Positions 21,835-33,770 of a stretch of DNA of 64,000 bases are shown piece by piece. This DNA is from Hybos culiciformis (Eukaryota > Arthropoda > Insecta > Diptera > Hybotidae), in NCBI GenBank assembly GCA_964007475.1, contig OZ023274.1, positions 23,890,043 to 23,954,042 of the forward strand, written 5' to 3'. The position numbers and the translations under genes are program-made. How positions within the stretch are numbered: the stretch's first letter is position 1; the number at the start of each line of letters is the position of its first letter. The notes beneath the pieces are model-generated. The model did not search any database and was not told where the DNA came from. It was given only the letters and a program-made list of their open reading frames with translations.

Positions 21835-22662
21835 GGGGCACTGAATTATGACCGCATGAATTATGACCGCGGAAAAAGTTTGTATGGGCGGACAAAATTC
21901 ATTTTTAAAATGAATTTTGTCCGCGCAAGAAAATGTCTTTTGACCGCGCGGTCAAAATTCATTTTATTTATAAATTGAGTCGCGGTCAAAATTCATTTTG
22001 AAAATGAATTTTGCCCGCACATTTTCTCGCGGTCAAAATTCATTTTTTTATAAATTGAGTCACGGCCAAAATTCATTTTGAAAATGAATTTTGTCCGCAC
22101 ATTTTGCCGCGGTCAAAATTCATTTTTTTTAAATTGAGTTGTTGCCTGGAACGCGAGTATTATGCACAAAAGTTATGGAGAAGATACAATTCATTTTAAA
22201 TGACTTATTTTAAAAATTGAAATCAACCCTCCGATAAAATATTGTGTTCTAAGCTAAAGGGCAAGGGCGCTAGCCGCAAATCCCACTGACCAACCGCTCG
22301 CCCGCAGCCCTGTTGCCCCGTTCCCCTTTTGCTTAGAACACAATATTTTATCGGAATATATTGTGAGGTACACAAGGGGAAGATGGGCAGCAGGGCGGCG
22401 GGCGGGAGGTTGGTCAGTGGGATTTGCGGTGCCAGCCAGAAAATGAATTTTGTCCGCACATTTTGCCGCGGTCAAAATTCATTTTTTTACTTAATTGAGT
22501 TGCGGCCAAAATTCATTTTAAAAATGAATTTTGTCCGCACATTTTGTAGCGGTCAAAATTCATTTGTTTTCTAAATTGAGGCGCGGTCAAAATTCATTTT
22601 GAAAATGAATTTTGACCGCCAGTCGCGGTCATAATTCATGCGGTCAAAATTCATGGAGCCCC
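21835..22662. mobile_element. Palindrome-array element, motif GCGGTCAAAATTCA
   Basis: The outer ends are inverted: left GGGGCACTGAATTATGACCG and right, read inward, GGGGCTCCATGAATTTTGAC; both continue with CATGAATTATGACCGCG. They are flanked by a 7-bp duplication AATATTA (8 bp if the adjoining C is counted). The interior repeats, about six times, a palindrome of the form GCGGTCAAAATTCATTTT joined to AAAATGAATTTTGNCCGC, spaced by AAATTGAGTC-like links. A G/C-rich nested inverted repeat occupies about 22215-22440. No protein frame is credible; short frames here are shadows. The duplication size would suit a hAT-like or unclassified non-autonomous element. Confidence 0.75.
22215..22440. repeat. 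G/C-rich interleaved inverted repeats inside the palindrome-array element
   Basis: Segments a-b-a'-b' overlap: ATAAAATATTGTGTTCTAAG (about 22232-22251) pairs with its complement at about 22333-22355, while AGCCGCAAATCCCACTGACC (from about 22272) pairs with a segment near 22411-22434. The interleaved order means both helices could form only as a pseudoknot-like or alternative fold. The block is far more G/C-rich than anything nearby. Confidence 0.7.
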
Positions 22663-24160
22663 AATATTATTTCTCTTTTATTTTTATGTATGAAAATATA
22701 TGCTATCTGGTACAAAATTACGAAAATTTAAGCAATCACTTCTTACACAGAACATAAAATACTATAATATAGATTTAATATTAAAACAAAAGTTTTGAAT
22801 GTCAAATATGCATTTGCATCTTGAAATAAATGTTTGTTGGTTCCTTACCTTTCCAAGTGAAATGTTTGTAAAATGTTCATCAATTTACCTGCTTCAAGGA
22901 ACAAAAACTTACACAGAAATTGGTCGAAAGTAATGAATGCCAAGATTGAAAACGACGTTCTAATTTTGTATAAAATATTGAACATACTAAAATGTTTGAC
23001 ATCATAATTGTGCCATTTTCTGTGTTCCTGAAAACTATACATATAGCTATATAATGTTCAATTAGTAGTATAGTATTAGTAGTATAGAAAAAATCAGGTT
23101 CCTAATCTTTATATTTATTTATTACACTATCAATTCACTTATAAATTTATTTCATTTTTTTTTTTTTGTGGTTGTATTAAGTTAATTTTAATTAAAATAA
23201 TAACAATAATAATATTAATAATCATAATAATACTTGATATGTTTTTCATATAATTTTTCACTTCTTGTCAGATTGAGAGAATTCAAGAAGGCATATACAA
23301 TTACAAGGTAAATAAAGACCAAAAAAAATTTTCATTTCATTACAACGTTTACATTTTTTTTTTTAGCGTAGCTAATCGTTTTTCATCTAAAAAGGAAAAT
23401 TAGTAACAGTCTGAAAATTGTAATTAAATTAAAAACCTTTTTATTTTATTATTATTATTATTATTTTCTTCTAAATCAAAACATTTCCCTTTGAAGGTAT
23501 TTCAACCATGATGTCTTTAGAGAGTTCAAAAAATCTTTTTGTACAATCAAGAGAGAATTTAAATTAAAACTTTGTTAAGTTTTCTTCTTGATTTTTTAGT
23601 AGAATAAAAATAAAAAAAAAATGAAAAGGTTTACTTTTTTATATCGTGAAATTAAAAAAAAAAAAATTTAATCGCACAGAAAATAATTTGCATTTTATCT
23701 AATTTTGTTTTCACTTTTATATAAAATGCAAAACATATAAATGTTTTAGATATAAATTTGATACAAATAACATTTTTTTAGTTTTATTTTCTTTATTTTT
23801 TTTTAACATAGTCAGTTTGAGCTACAGTTATGGAGTTGACATAGTTAAAGTATTGATTTTATAAGAGACTTTCAATTATCCGTGAAGATGTTTCTGTTTT
23901 CCTATGAAATGTGAATCATAAGTCAATATCATCAACATTGTTACTGAAAAGAAAGTCTAACCAGATATATAAGTTTCTAATTTCACGACTCTTTCTTAAT
24001 TAATGTTACAAATCTTTTCATTAAATAAGTTTGCAATTTAAAGCGATATTCATAGTCTATAACAGTCACAACAAACATTCAGTTTCAAATTTGGAGAACT
24101 TTTTTAAAAATCGTTTATAGCAATAATTATTTATTTAGCAATTTTATTTGAGTAAAAAAG

Positions 24161-24198
24161 AAGTGTTGTGTGTAGTATGAAGTGTTGTGTGTAGTATG
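24161..24198. repeat. 19-bp direct duplication
   Basis: AAGTGTTGTGTGTAGTATG occurs twice in a row without a mismatch. Confidence 0.9.
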
Positions 24199-25170
24199 AC
24201 CTTCAATCTATTTTCTTATAACAAAATATAAGCTATTCTAACTTCTTTTTGTGATATAAAGAATTCATTAAGATTTAACAAAACAAAAGCAGAAGAAAAA
24301 TTTTTTTTTTCGTTTTTGATAATGAACTCTTTTTGATTTAATAATCTAATTTTGCATTCAATGAGAATGAAAATAATACTTAGCATTATTGGCATAATGC
24401 AATTGACAATATTATATCCTTAAAAATATTTTACATATAAGCTAAAAACAAAAAAAAATTATTTATTTCAATTGTTCTTTATTTAGGTCATGGACTAAAA
24501 TTTATTATATTTTCTAGTTGAAAAATTATTATCAACAATTTATTGATTTTATAGTATAGAAAATTTATCTTTTTGGTTGACCTTTTTTAAATTATATATA
24601 TATACGTTAGCCAAAAAAAAAATTGTGTGTAAAATTGTATTAAACTTCCAAGAAAAATGGATGCCAAAATTTTCAGCTGTTGGCTATGTGTACATACGCA
24701 ATAAAATTTTACAACATTAAGTCGAATTAAAAATGTATGTAAATGCGGTACAAAAATACGAATAAAAAAATTAAACTATTAATATTGTTAATTATATATT
24801 AAATTCCCTGTAGGGCAGTTCTAGAACTCGTTCTATAAATATATAATTCCGGTTCTAAATTTAATATTTAATATTCAGTTTTTTGTAAGAATAGTAACTA
24901 TGCGATACTTTTGAACAAGTTCAGTCTAATAACCATATAGTAGGATCTCATGTATCGAAGAAACTACGAAGTTCCAGAACTATAGTTTCTCAATCATTAC
25001 TATTATCTCGTCTTTCATTTTTACTTACAAGGATTATATTACAAAAAAAAAAAAAATAATTTTTTTTTTTTGTAGTTTTCCACACTCATTTTTCTTTGCG
25101 TTTTTAAATATAAGAATTTATTACATGTCAATTGTGGTCGGGTGTTCTTTGAAAAATAGAGTTTAACACC

Positions 25171-25195
25171 ATATTATTATTATTATTATTATTTT
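25171..25195. repeat. (ATT)n microsatellite
   Basis: About eight ATT units. Confidence 0.85.
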
Positions 25196-27251
25196 AGAGA
25201 AAATTGAATTTCATATTTTCATTTAACAAAAATTCTTATTAAACTTAAAAGTTTATATATAAAATATACAAAAATCTTCATTCATTTTTGTGTTTTTTTT
25301 TATTCATCTTAATTTTTTTGATCATAATTTTTAAGTGAAATCTCCCCTTTTTTTTTGATATAGTTAACAGTTTTAAGAAGATTTTCATAAGCAATGCAAA
25401 AAAAAAATTTAATTTCAAATTTATTTTATTTTGCGAAAAAAAACAACAAACTGAAAAGGGGATGTTGTTTGTTTTTCCATCGTGAACTCATTGTTTGTTC
25501 ATAAAAGTAGAGAAACAAAATATTATGTTCACTTTTGTATCTTCTGCCTTATACACATATATTTACTCTTTTTTTTTTGTTTTCATATGATGATGTAGTA
25601 AATTTATGCACACACCATACTCAAAAAAAAAATTATTGGATTTATAAATATCTTTTTAACTTTTCAAATTAAGTTAAAAAAAAAAAAACAAAAAAAAAGG
25701 GTTCTTTTCATATTTTCCTCAATATAATAATACCAATTTGTTTTTATATATTACAAATTTTTTAATGTGGAAAAGAAAAAATAATAATAATTCGTCGTTG
25801 TTTCAAAGTTAGGTCGTATATAATCTAAATACCAGAAAAAACATTTTATTTTGGTAGTTTTGACAAAAAAGTTCTGACAAATTATAAGTTGAGAGTGAAT
25901 TTAATGGAGTTCAGAGTTTTTAAGACTCTTATGAATTTAAAGTTTCTTGCGATGGTTTAAAATAGAATATTTGGTTATAAATTTTCGACGAATAATTTAC
26001 TTTAATTTTTCAGATCTTAATGAACAGGACTAAATGCATGGTCGTTATTCCTTATTGTGTATTAAATTCAACCGAAGGTTTTTGTTAACAGTTTTTATTT
26101 TACGAAATGTTATCAAAATCATAATCGCAATTTCTTGTCAGACTGTTAATTAAAATTCTAGGAAAGAAATAATTTTGGTAATTTTGCACCAATATGGAAT
26201 AACATGAAAAATATGAAATAGATTATTTTATATGTACAATAGAGTTATTTTATCATATTTTTTGTTTTTGTTGTTTTTTTAATAATAAATTGAGTCACAT
26301 ACTCAATCTGATTTTAATTTTAATTTGTTGTTCTTTTTAGTTTTTTTTTTTTTTTGTGTTTTTGTTATATGGAAATTAAAAAGTGTTCTTGAACGTTTGG
26401 TGGTGGCTTCAAAAATTCGACACACGTTTTTTTTTTTTTTTTAAATAAAATAATTTTGAACACCCTTTTCATTATTTTGGCCCCTTTATAATTTTATGGA
26501 AATCAGTATTTATGCAAAATATGCTTTTAATGTATCTTTCAATTGAAAAATCTCTTAAATTAAAGTTCCAGAAATAAGAAAAAAAAAATTGTTTTCTTAA
26601 AATTTTAATTCACAATTTAATTTTTAGAAAGTTATTTAAAAAAGACTAAAAATTATTTAGGTTTTATTGTCAAATTTTAAATTCAAATTCTATTATTTTA
26701 GAGAATTTTTGTGCTTGTTCGCACAGGTTACAACGAATTTACATTATAGATATGTAAAAAACGGGCGATTTTATAAGTAAAAAAATCATAAGTTAAGCTA
26801 ATTATTTACTTGAAAAATCTTAAAATCAATTAAATGAAACAAAATTATAAAAATAAATCAATCATTTATCGTTTCAAGTTAACAAATAAAATTTAAATGC
26901 GCTTAAAACTTCTACAAGTACTGCCATAACATAACTTGGTTTTCCATAACTGAACCAGAGATAAAATATTCGGGGGTAATTAAAATATTTTAATGTGCAT
27001 GTGATCGGTAAGTTGTATTTACAATCGCAAATTCGCTTGGTAAATGGTATATTACATGGATCAATACACATGTAATTATTTAATTAAGTAAATTTTATTT
27101 ACTTTCTTCATTTTGAACTTTTGTTTATTTTTTGCATTGGCAAATGTATTGATTGCAACTACCTCCCACATCCTCATTAAAACAGTATACAAAATATGTT
27201 AATAAAATTTGTTATACCATAAAATTTATTATACCATGTCCATGGGTACTT

Positions 27252-27300
27252 GTCAATATTATATCACTCGACCTAACGGTCTCGTGATATAAGGATTGAC
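27252..27300. other. Compact imperfect hairpin
   Basis: Stem of GTCAAT, TTATATCAC and GACC blocks on the left paired with GGTC, GTGATATAA and ATTGAC on the right. There are two small internal mismatches and a loop of about 4 nt (TAAC). It could be a structured RNA or a relic of a repeat. Nothing downstream identifies it. Confidence 0.5.
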
Positions 27301-28279
27301 TCGTGTCTATGTGTTTTTGAGTACACACAACTCGTTGTAATAACAAATTTTCTTAACATGTGTTGTTACCTACTATAACAAAATACTATACTGAGATAAA
27401 AATTAAGAGCAAATTTTCCACATCAACTTTGTTTCCAATTTCACGAAAATTTTATTGACTAAAAGAATTTTTAAGAAATCAGTTCACAATTTTCTCAAAA
27501 TTTTGTCTCTACTACATATTCTGCTTCTTGACCGGTTTTATGAGTTAGTTTTAAGCTTAGGTATTTTATTGTTTCAAAACTTTTTAAATTCGGTTTTATA
27601 AAGGAATACATTATATAAATGAATTCATGCTAAAAATTTATAAATATTTCTGTAATATATAAAAATTAAACAAATTTATTACTCGGAAATATTATTGCCA
27701 AGAGAAAATTAAAGAAAACTCTTAAGTAACATTTTGTAATTCTGAGATCAAAGGAAAAGTTTCCTATATTCAACAAATATTTATTTTTATGAAATTGTAT
27801 GGTTTGTTTTTAAAAAAATCTTAAATTTTTTTTTCAAATAATTGTAAAATTTACTTTTCTTTGACTATTTTCATAATTTAATTAATTTTAATTGCATCAA
27901 ATATTTATTTTTTTATATTATATTTTAAAAGGCATAAAATTTATAATATATTATATAATTGTAAATAATATATGTGTAAATTAGTTTGAAAGGTTTATTT
28001 GAAAGTTTAGCAATCTTTGTTAGAAAGCTACAGAAACTAACTTATATGTTTAATTTAAATATGTTTTCTATACCGATTGATTTAAAAAACATTGGCAGTT
28101 ATATTTTTTTTGTTCCCTGATCGAATTTTCATAAAAATTAATTTTCAGTTACAAATTCTAAACAGAAGCAAGATTTAATGAAAATGATTTGCAAACCTAA
28201 CTAGTTTATAGAGTTTCCAACTTCTTCTTAAATCAAAATGAACAAATGAACGGACAGACTGAAAATAGAAATATATGTA

Positions 28280-28662
28280 CAGTGAAAAAACAGATAACTG
28301 CGGCAGCTTTATTTTCTGTATTTTTTGCTAAGTGTACATTTCAAATTCGCACTAGTGTATGATGTTATCAAAATTTGCTTTTTTGTTTTACTTTTTAATG
28401 TATCTGTTCGTAAGATTATAGCACAAAACTTATATTGTATAAAAAATATTTTTTTTTGTTATTTAAGCTACTCGAAAATTTAGCGTAAAATTACGCTAAA
28501 TTTTCGAGTAGCTTCAATTTATTTGCCATATATTTTTAGACAGGTTATTATGTATAAATGCAAAGATTTTCAGCACATTGTAGCAGAAAATATTGCAGTT
28601 ATAACTTTATATAATAATTATAACTTTATTTTCCAGTACATGATCGATCTGTTTTTTCCTCA
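28280..28662 (+). mobile_element. CACTGAAAAA-family MITE, copy a
   Basis: TA followed by CAGTGAAAAAACAGATAACT and GCGGCAGC at the left; the right end is ATCTGTTTTTTCCTC, a damaged inverted counterpart. The body blocks (ACTTTTTAATGTATCTGTTC, AGATTATAGCA, TTATTATGTATAAATGCAA, GCAGTTATAACTTTAT) recur in the copies at 34.3, 37.0, 49.6 and 61.1 kb. Frame 28523-28741 is incidental. Confidence 0.75.
28467..28512. repeat. Near-perfect 46-bp palindrome
   Basis: GCTACTCGAAAATTTAGCGT is followed almost at once by its reverse complement. The arms are 22 bp and the centre is 2 bp. It sits inside MITE copy a, at a place where the other copies have unrelated or single-arm sequence. Confidence 0.9.
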
Positions 28663-28988
28663 TTTTGATGCAAACGGTCTATTCTATTTATTAAAAATTT
28701 TGCGCTCAATTTATAAAATAAAGAACAAATACTTTCATTGATTGAATTTCCATTACTATTTGTTTATATTAATTCCTGAATTATTCCTGAATTTATTAAT
28801 AAATTAATTAATCAGAACTGTGGGAACAGGGATCGTTATATGATTTTTTACCTTCCTTGATAAATAATTAAATAATATTTTCTTCATTGTCAAAATTTCT
28901 ACTAAATGTAAAATAAAATATGTTTTATAAATTTTTTTCAAAATTGTATTTCAACTGAGAAATCTAATTGAATTCAATGGCATATAAC

Positions 28989-29672
28989 CAGTGGTGGGAT
29001 TCAGCCGGTTCGCACCGGTTCGCGCGAACCGTTTCTTAAAATATTTATGATTCGCGCGAACCGTTTCTTAAAATTTGTAGGTTCACGAAAATCGTCTGAA
29101 AAAGTTTTAAAATAACTATTCACTGCTTTAACAGTCCCTCCGTGGCAATTTCTCAACTACTCAAAGAATATACAATTTGAATTTACATTGAAATTTGTAT
29201 TAAAAATAAAATTTGAATTATATAAAAAACATGATGTTTGTCTTTCGGTCTGCGTGTTATCTAAAAATTTAAAAACTACTTTCACACGATGAGTATCTCG
29301 ACAGGTGGTGCGTGTACAATTTAAAGTAAAACAATTTTTTTCTGGATTTTTTATTAGTTTATTAAAAGAAATACTGGAAAATATCCTATTTACTGTGAGC
29401 AAAGAACTGAATAAGAGTAAAAATATGCTCTTACAAAGTAATAAATGTGTAACAAGCAAGCCTGTTTTGAAATTACAACATGTGGAAACATCAATCTAAA
29501 AATTTATGAGTTTTTATGAAGGAGAAAGTATATTATATGTTCTGGAAAGGTCTTTAGAATCTAATTTAATAAATTAAAAAATTTTCAGAGGATTCGAAAC
29601 AACGAAAAAAATTGTATTATTTTTTTTTACGGGATGCGAACCGGTTGTTAAATGTTTTGAATCCCACCACTG
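28989..29672. mobile_element. Non-autonomous hAT element with perfect 8-bp duplication
   Basis: The left end CAGTGGTGGGATTCAGCCGG and the right end GAATCCCACCACTG (inverted) are classic for a hAT group. Target duplication CATATAAC lies at 28981-28988 and 29673-29680. Near the left end, GGTTCGCACCGGTTCGCGCG and a repeated GCGCGAACCGTTTCTTAAAA form subterminal repeats; CGAACCGG(TTC) is echoed at the right. The 100-codon minus frame inside has no recognisable transposase motif. Confidence 0.92.
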
Positions 29673-29680
29673 CATATAAC

Positions 29681-30390
29681 TATATATTAACAAAAGGAAA
29701 TTGAGAGGAAATTCTACTTTACAATTTGGGATTGTTATAAACTTTTTTTTTAATCTTTATAATCTGCTCATGAATAACATAACATTTATTGAAAAATATC
29801 CTGGATCAATTTAAAAAAAGATTATGTTTTCATTTAAAAAAATTAATTTAAGAAGAAAATTGGGGGACTGACACTAAATATTTTATAGCTACACAAGAAA
29901 TTATTTCATAGTTTTTCCAATTTTTTTTTTGTGGTCCGTGGAGTTGAAACATTAGGTAAAAAATTGGAATTGGAACAAAAATTTGAATTATTAGAGCAAA
30001 ACTAGCAACTATATCTGCTGTACAAAACCGGTCATTCAACCAATTCTAGAATCCAATTCAACCAATTCCAAATCTTACTCTTCAAGATATTTGAAAAACA
30101 TATACTTCTGTATTTGTTAGCTCCTATGCCAAAATCAGTTTTTTAATCTTTACAAACTGGTCTTTTTCTTTTATGTAGAACGCTTTTCTTTTCCCAGTGC
30201 ATAATGTGAATATAAAATTGTTCTTATTAATTTTACTATATTCATTATTGGAAATTAGAACATTTTTATACCTTTAGACACAAAAGCTTTATCAACTACT
30301 AATTGCTCTGTAAAGAAAAACTTAATTATAAATGCTGCCATAGTGATAGTGTGTATATTTCTATTATAATTAGCTACAGAAAACTTAATG

Positions 30391-30425
<35 letters not shown>

Positions 30426-31386
30426 TTCGAAAGATTAAAAAATATTTTTGTTTCAACTTGATGAACACAATATAGAAATAAAAAATTAAAAAAAAAAAAT
30501 CATATATTTTAATAAGACAAAATTTTCTTCTAACTATATCTCGAAAAAAAAAAAAAATACAATTGCAGTATTAAAAAAGAAAATAATAAATATAGTATAA
30601 TAGTAGTTATAGAGAAGGAAAAACTTAGAAAAAACCATAACAAAGGAAGTAACAATTTCATTACAGCCAACCATCAAAACTATAAAGGTTTTGTTGGTAA
30701 ACCAAAAACTACATGTATATACAACATACAAGAATATCAAAAAAAATATATATATAAACTAAAACTAAATTATATAAAGGAAAACATTTTCATTTTGATG
30801 CAAAAAAAAAAAGGAAGAATGCATGTTGCAAAGAATTTTCTAATAATGAAAATTTTAAGGTAATTTTCACAAAGCATTTTATTTTGTTTTGTGTATAAAA
30901 CTCTATAACTCATTTTAATTAATTCCATGAAAATCTCTCTCAAAATTAAAAAAAAAAAAAAAGAAGTATCATATCAAAAGTTAAAATTTAATTGCTATCT
31001 AGATTTGTATAAGGGGGATCCTTATAAAGGTATAAAGGATTTTTATTTTTTTTTAATTTCTAATTTTTATTCTTTGAAAATTATTTTTTAAATGAATTAA
31101 AAATGTTATAAATTTTAACCTCAATTTTTGAAATAATTATAGTAAAGTAAGAAATTTTTATAAATAATATAAAAATTTATATGTTATATAGACATTCGTT
31201 ATTTGGGCTGAATTTCTATTAATTATAGAACCTGGAAAGATGCGGAGATGTTTTGATAATAGTTTTAGCTTTCAATTGAAGTGAAGGTTATTGATTTATT
31301 ATATTTTATAATGGAATCATTCACACGAAAGCCTACTACATATTTACAATATGATCCCTAAGCAATATAACAATATGAGTCGTAGC
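29681..31386. other. AT-rich spacer
   Basis: No gene recognised. Contains an ATC microsatellite at 30391-30425 and many poly-A runs. Confidence 0.5.
30391..30425. repeat. (ATC)n microsatellite
   Basis: About 12 uninterrupted ATC/CAT units. The longest clean trinucleotide repeat that I see in the window. Confidence 0.95.
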
Positions 31387-31394
31387 AACAAAAT

Positions 31395-31741
31395 CAGGGC
31401 TCCGCCGTCCATATGGCTTGGCATATTTTTGTTTAAAAAAATTGAAACTCAATTAGGAACGTTTTCATAAGAAAAAATTCTTTTACTGAATTCACCTTAC
31501 CTCAATAAATTGCCTAAAGGGTTTGCTTAAAACAATTGCAACAGAGGAAATTAAAATTAATCAAAATTCGAAATTAAAATTTGATTTATTTAAAAAAAAA
31601 ATACAAAAAGATCAAAATATTATGAACTATGATTATAGAAATTTCTTATTGTTTTAAAATTTTTTGGTTTTATAATTAGAACAGGAGGGGCGCAATATAA
31701 GAATCTGCACACGGTCGACAAACATGTACGGCGCGGCCCTG
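31395..31741. mobile_element. Short hAT-like element
   Basis: The left end CAGGGCTCCGCCGTCCATAT and the right end, read inward, CAGGGCCGCGCCGTACATG are inverted with a few differences. The flanks AACAAAAT (31387-31394) and ATCAAAAT (31742-31749) agree at 7 of 8 bases. The G/C-rich subterminal block AGGAGGGGCGC near 31683 fits the hAT type seen at 40.5 kb. No coding sequence. Confidence 0.75.
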
Positions 31742-31749
31742 ATCAAAAT

Positions 31750-33770
31750 GTATACAGGTCTTGGCCAAAAAATAAAACATGCGAAGAGTTACTCTTGCCA
31801 ATTTTGTGTACAATATATATTTAGTTTGGTTCATTGGGTGATGTGAAAAAATTATTTATTTACAAAGTAGTGAAAAGTTTAAATCGTCGCTCAGTATTAT
31901 TATTATATATAAATATATAATATTAATAGTTATACACAGTTATTCGATTATAGCACCATTGAATAAGTACATCTTCTATCCGTTCTCGAAAATCTTAATC
32001 CCATCATGTTTTATTTGATAAATAAGAATTTTTATTTTTTCATAAAGTTTAAATACGTTTTACTCAAAACTTTACTTTTTCATAACACTGCACTGTTATT
32101 ATACTCACCAAACGAAATATACTTTGTATATATGTCAATTAAATACAAAATTTAATTTGGTTGTATGGAATTGTTATGTTTCAATATATGCACTATAAAA
32201 AATATAATGTAATAATGTAAGTAAATGATGTTGATTAATATAAGTGTATAAAATTTTAAGTTTCAGTTGCTATTATATTTCTTTTATTATTTCTATTGAT
32301 TTTTATTATAATTTCTTGTAAATTTTTCGATTAATTTTTTTCACAGACATGATGAAAAATAAAGCCTATATATAATATATACATATTTGAAAATTAAAAT
32401 ATTTATAAAATATGTTTTTTTTCTTTGTAATCAAATAATACGAAAATAATATATAATTTCTAGGCGATTAGTTTTTTAGCCTTGAATTAGGCGTTGTGAG
32501 AAATCATGGAACAGTGCTGCGAACATATCTTTAAATATAGCAAGTTTTTCAAGAACTTTTATCTTAATTTACGACCAGTATTATACGGCTAATTATGCAG
32601 TTCTAATAATTCAAACCAGAGTGTAAAAAAAGTAAATATCGGTTAAATACAGGTCTAAAAAATTTTGAAAGGTACATTTTTATTATAAAACCAATCCCTT
32701 CTTTCAAGTCACAGAAAATAAAACCTAGATATTTTAGAGTTATTATATACAAGGTATATTAGGGATTAGGGACACTATATATATATATATATATATTAGG
32801 AATTATAGGGATATATTATCGTCTTATTGAAAAAAGTTTTGTCCATTTTTGAGATTCAAAGAAAATTTTGAATTATATGAAAAAATAGTTAGTTTTATTC
32901 TATTTTCCTGTTAATAATTTTCTTCTTTACTTGACTTGGTGACAACTAAAAATTCTCAGTCATATTAATACCACTTTTCTCATAAACACCTCAAATTGCC
33001 AGCAAAAAAGAAACGAGGTGGTTTCAAAATAGAATTCAAAAATAAAAGTCAAAATCGATATTTAACTTTTTTTTTTGCACGAAATTTAATTGTACAAATC
33101 TATTTATTTTTATTTAAAATAAAAATAAATAAATTTTGTTTTCATTTTCATTTTAATTTTTTTTTTTGTTTAATAGAACCATTTTTCCCCCTACGGCAAT
33201 TTAAGGTGTAAATTTTTTTTTTTTTTTCTAATAATATTTTGTTTATTCTAGACATGATTTTTAAATAAAAATTTATAAAAACGGTATTTTCCAGGCTATG
33301 TTTATTTAAAACAATTCTTATGTTGAAAAAATAAAATAAAAATTTCAAACATAAAAAATACTTATACATAAAACATAAATATATGTATATATTTTCACTA
33401 ATTTTTGAACACAAAATTTTATTCTCAAATAAAATTTACAAAATTATTTTTTTTTTTAATATTTTGTACCTGGGATGCCAAATGGTTTTTTTTTTTCTTT
33501 CCTATCGTAATTTAATTAAATATCGATTGGAAAATTCATATTTGAGAATTTAAATAAAACCATAATTGAAAATTAATTGAAATATTAGCATAAAAATATA
33601 ATATTCTTTTATATCTATTTTTTTTATGTTTAGAAATAAAAATAAAATGAAAAATAAAGAATTCAAATTTAATTTTTGAATAGAAATAAAATACGAGGCC
33701 CGCCGCGGCGCCGCATATTAATTTATATGGTTAATTATTTATTTTTATATGATTCTTACATTACACTTTA
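31750..33770. other. AT-rich spacer
   Basis: No gene recognised. A (TA)n run lies at about 32780-32796. A G/C-rich island (CCCGCCGCGGCGCCGC) stands out at about 33697-33713 without an identifiable partner. Confidence 0.45.

Larger units (their letters stand above)
22663..28279. other. Long AT-rich stretch without recognised genes
   Basis: Plain AT-rich sequence with homopolymer runs, (ATT)n arrays and one 19-bp duplication, listed separately. The frames at 22845-23042 and 26874-27071 (minus) have no recognised domain. One compact hairpin lies at 27252-27300. Confidence 0.5.

Noticed and set aside
22223..22574. Three overlapping frames with Ala/Arg/Gly-rich translation
   Set aside because: They are translations of the G/C-rich inverted repeats and palindromic units, not proteins.
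29157..29459. 100-codon minus-strand frame inside the hAT element at 28989-29672
   Set aside because: No transposase motif and AT-driven composition; probably chance.
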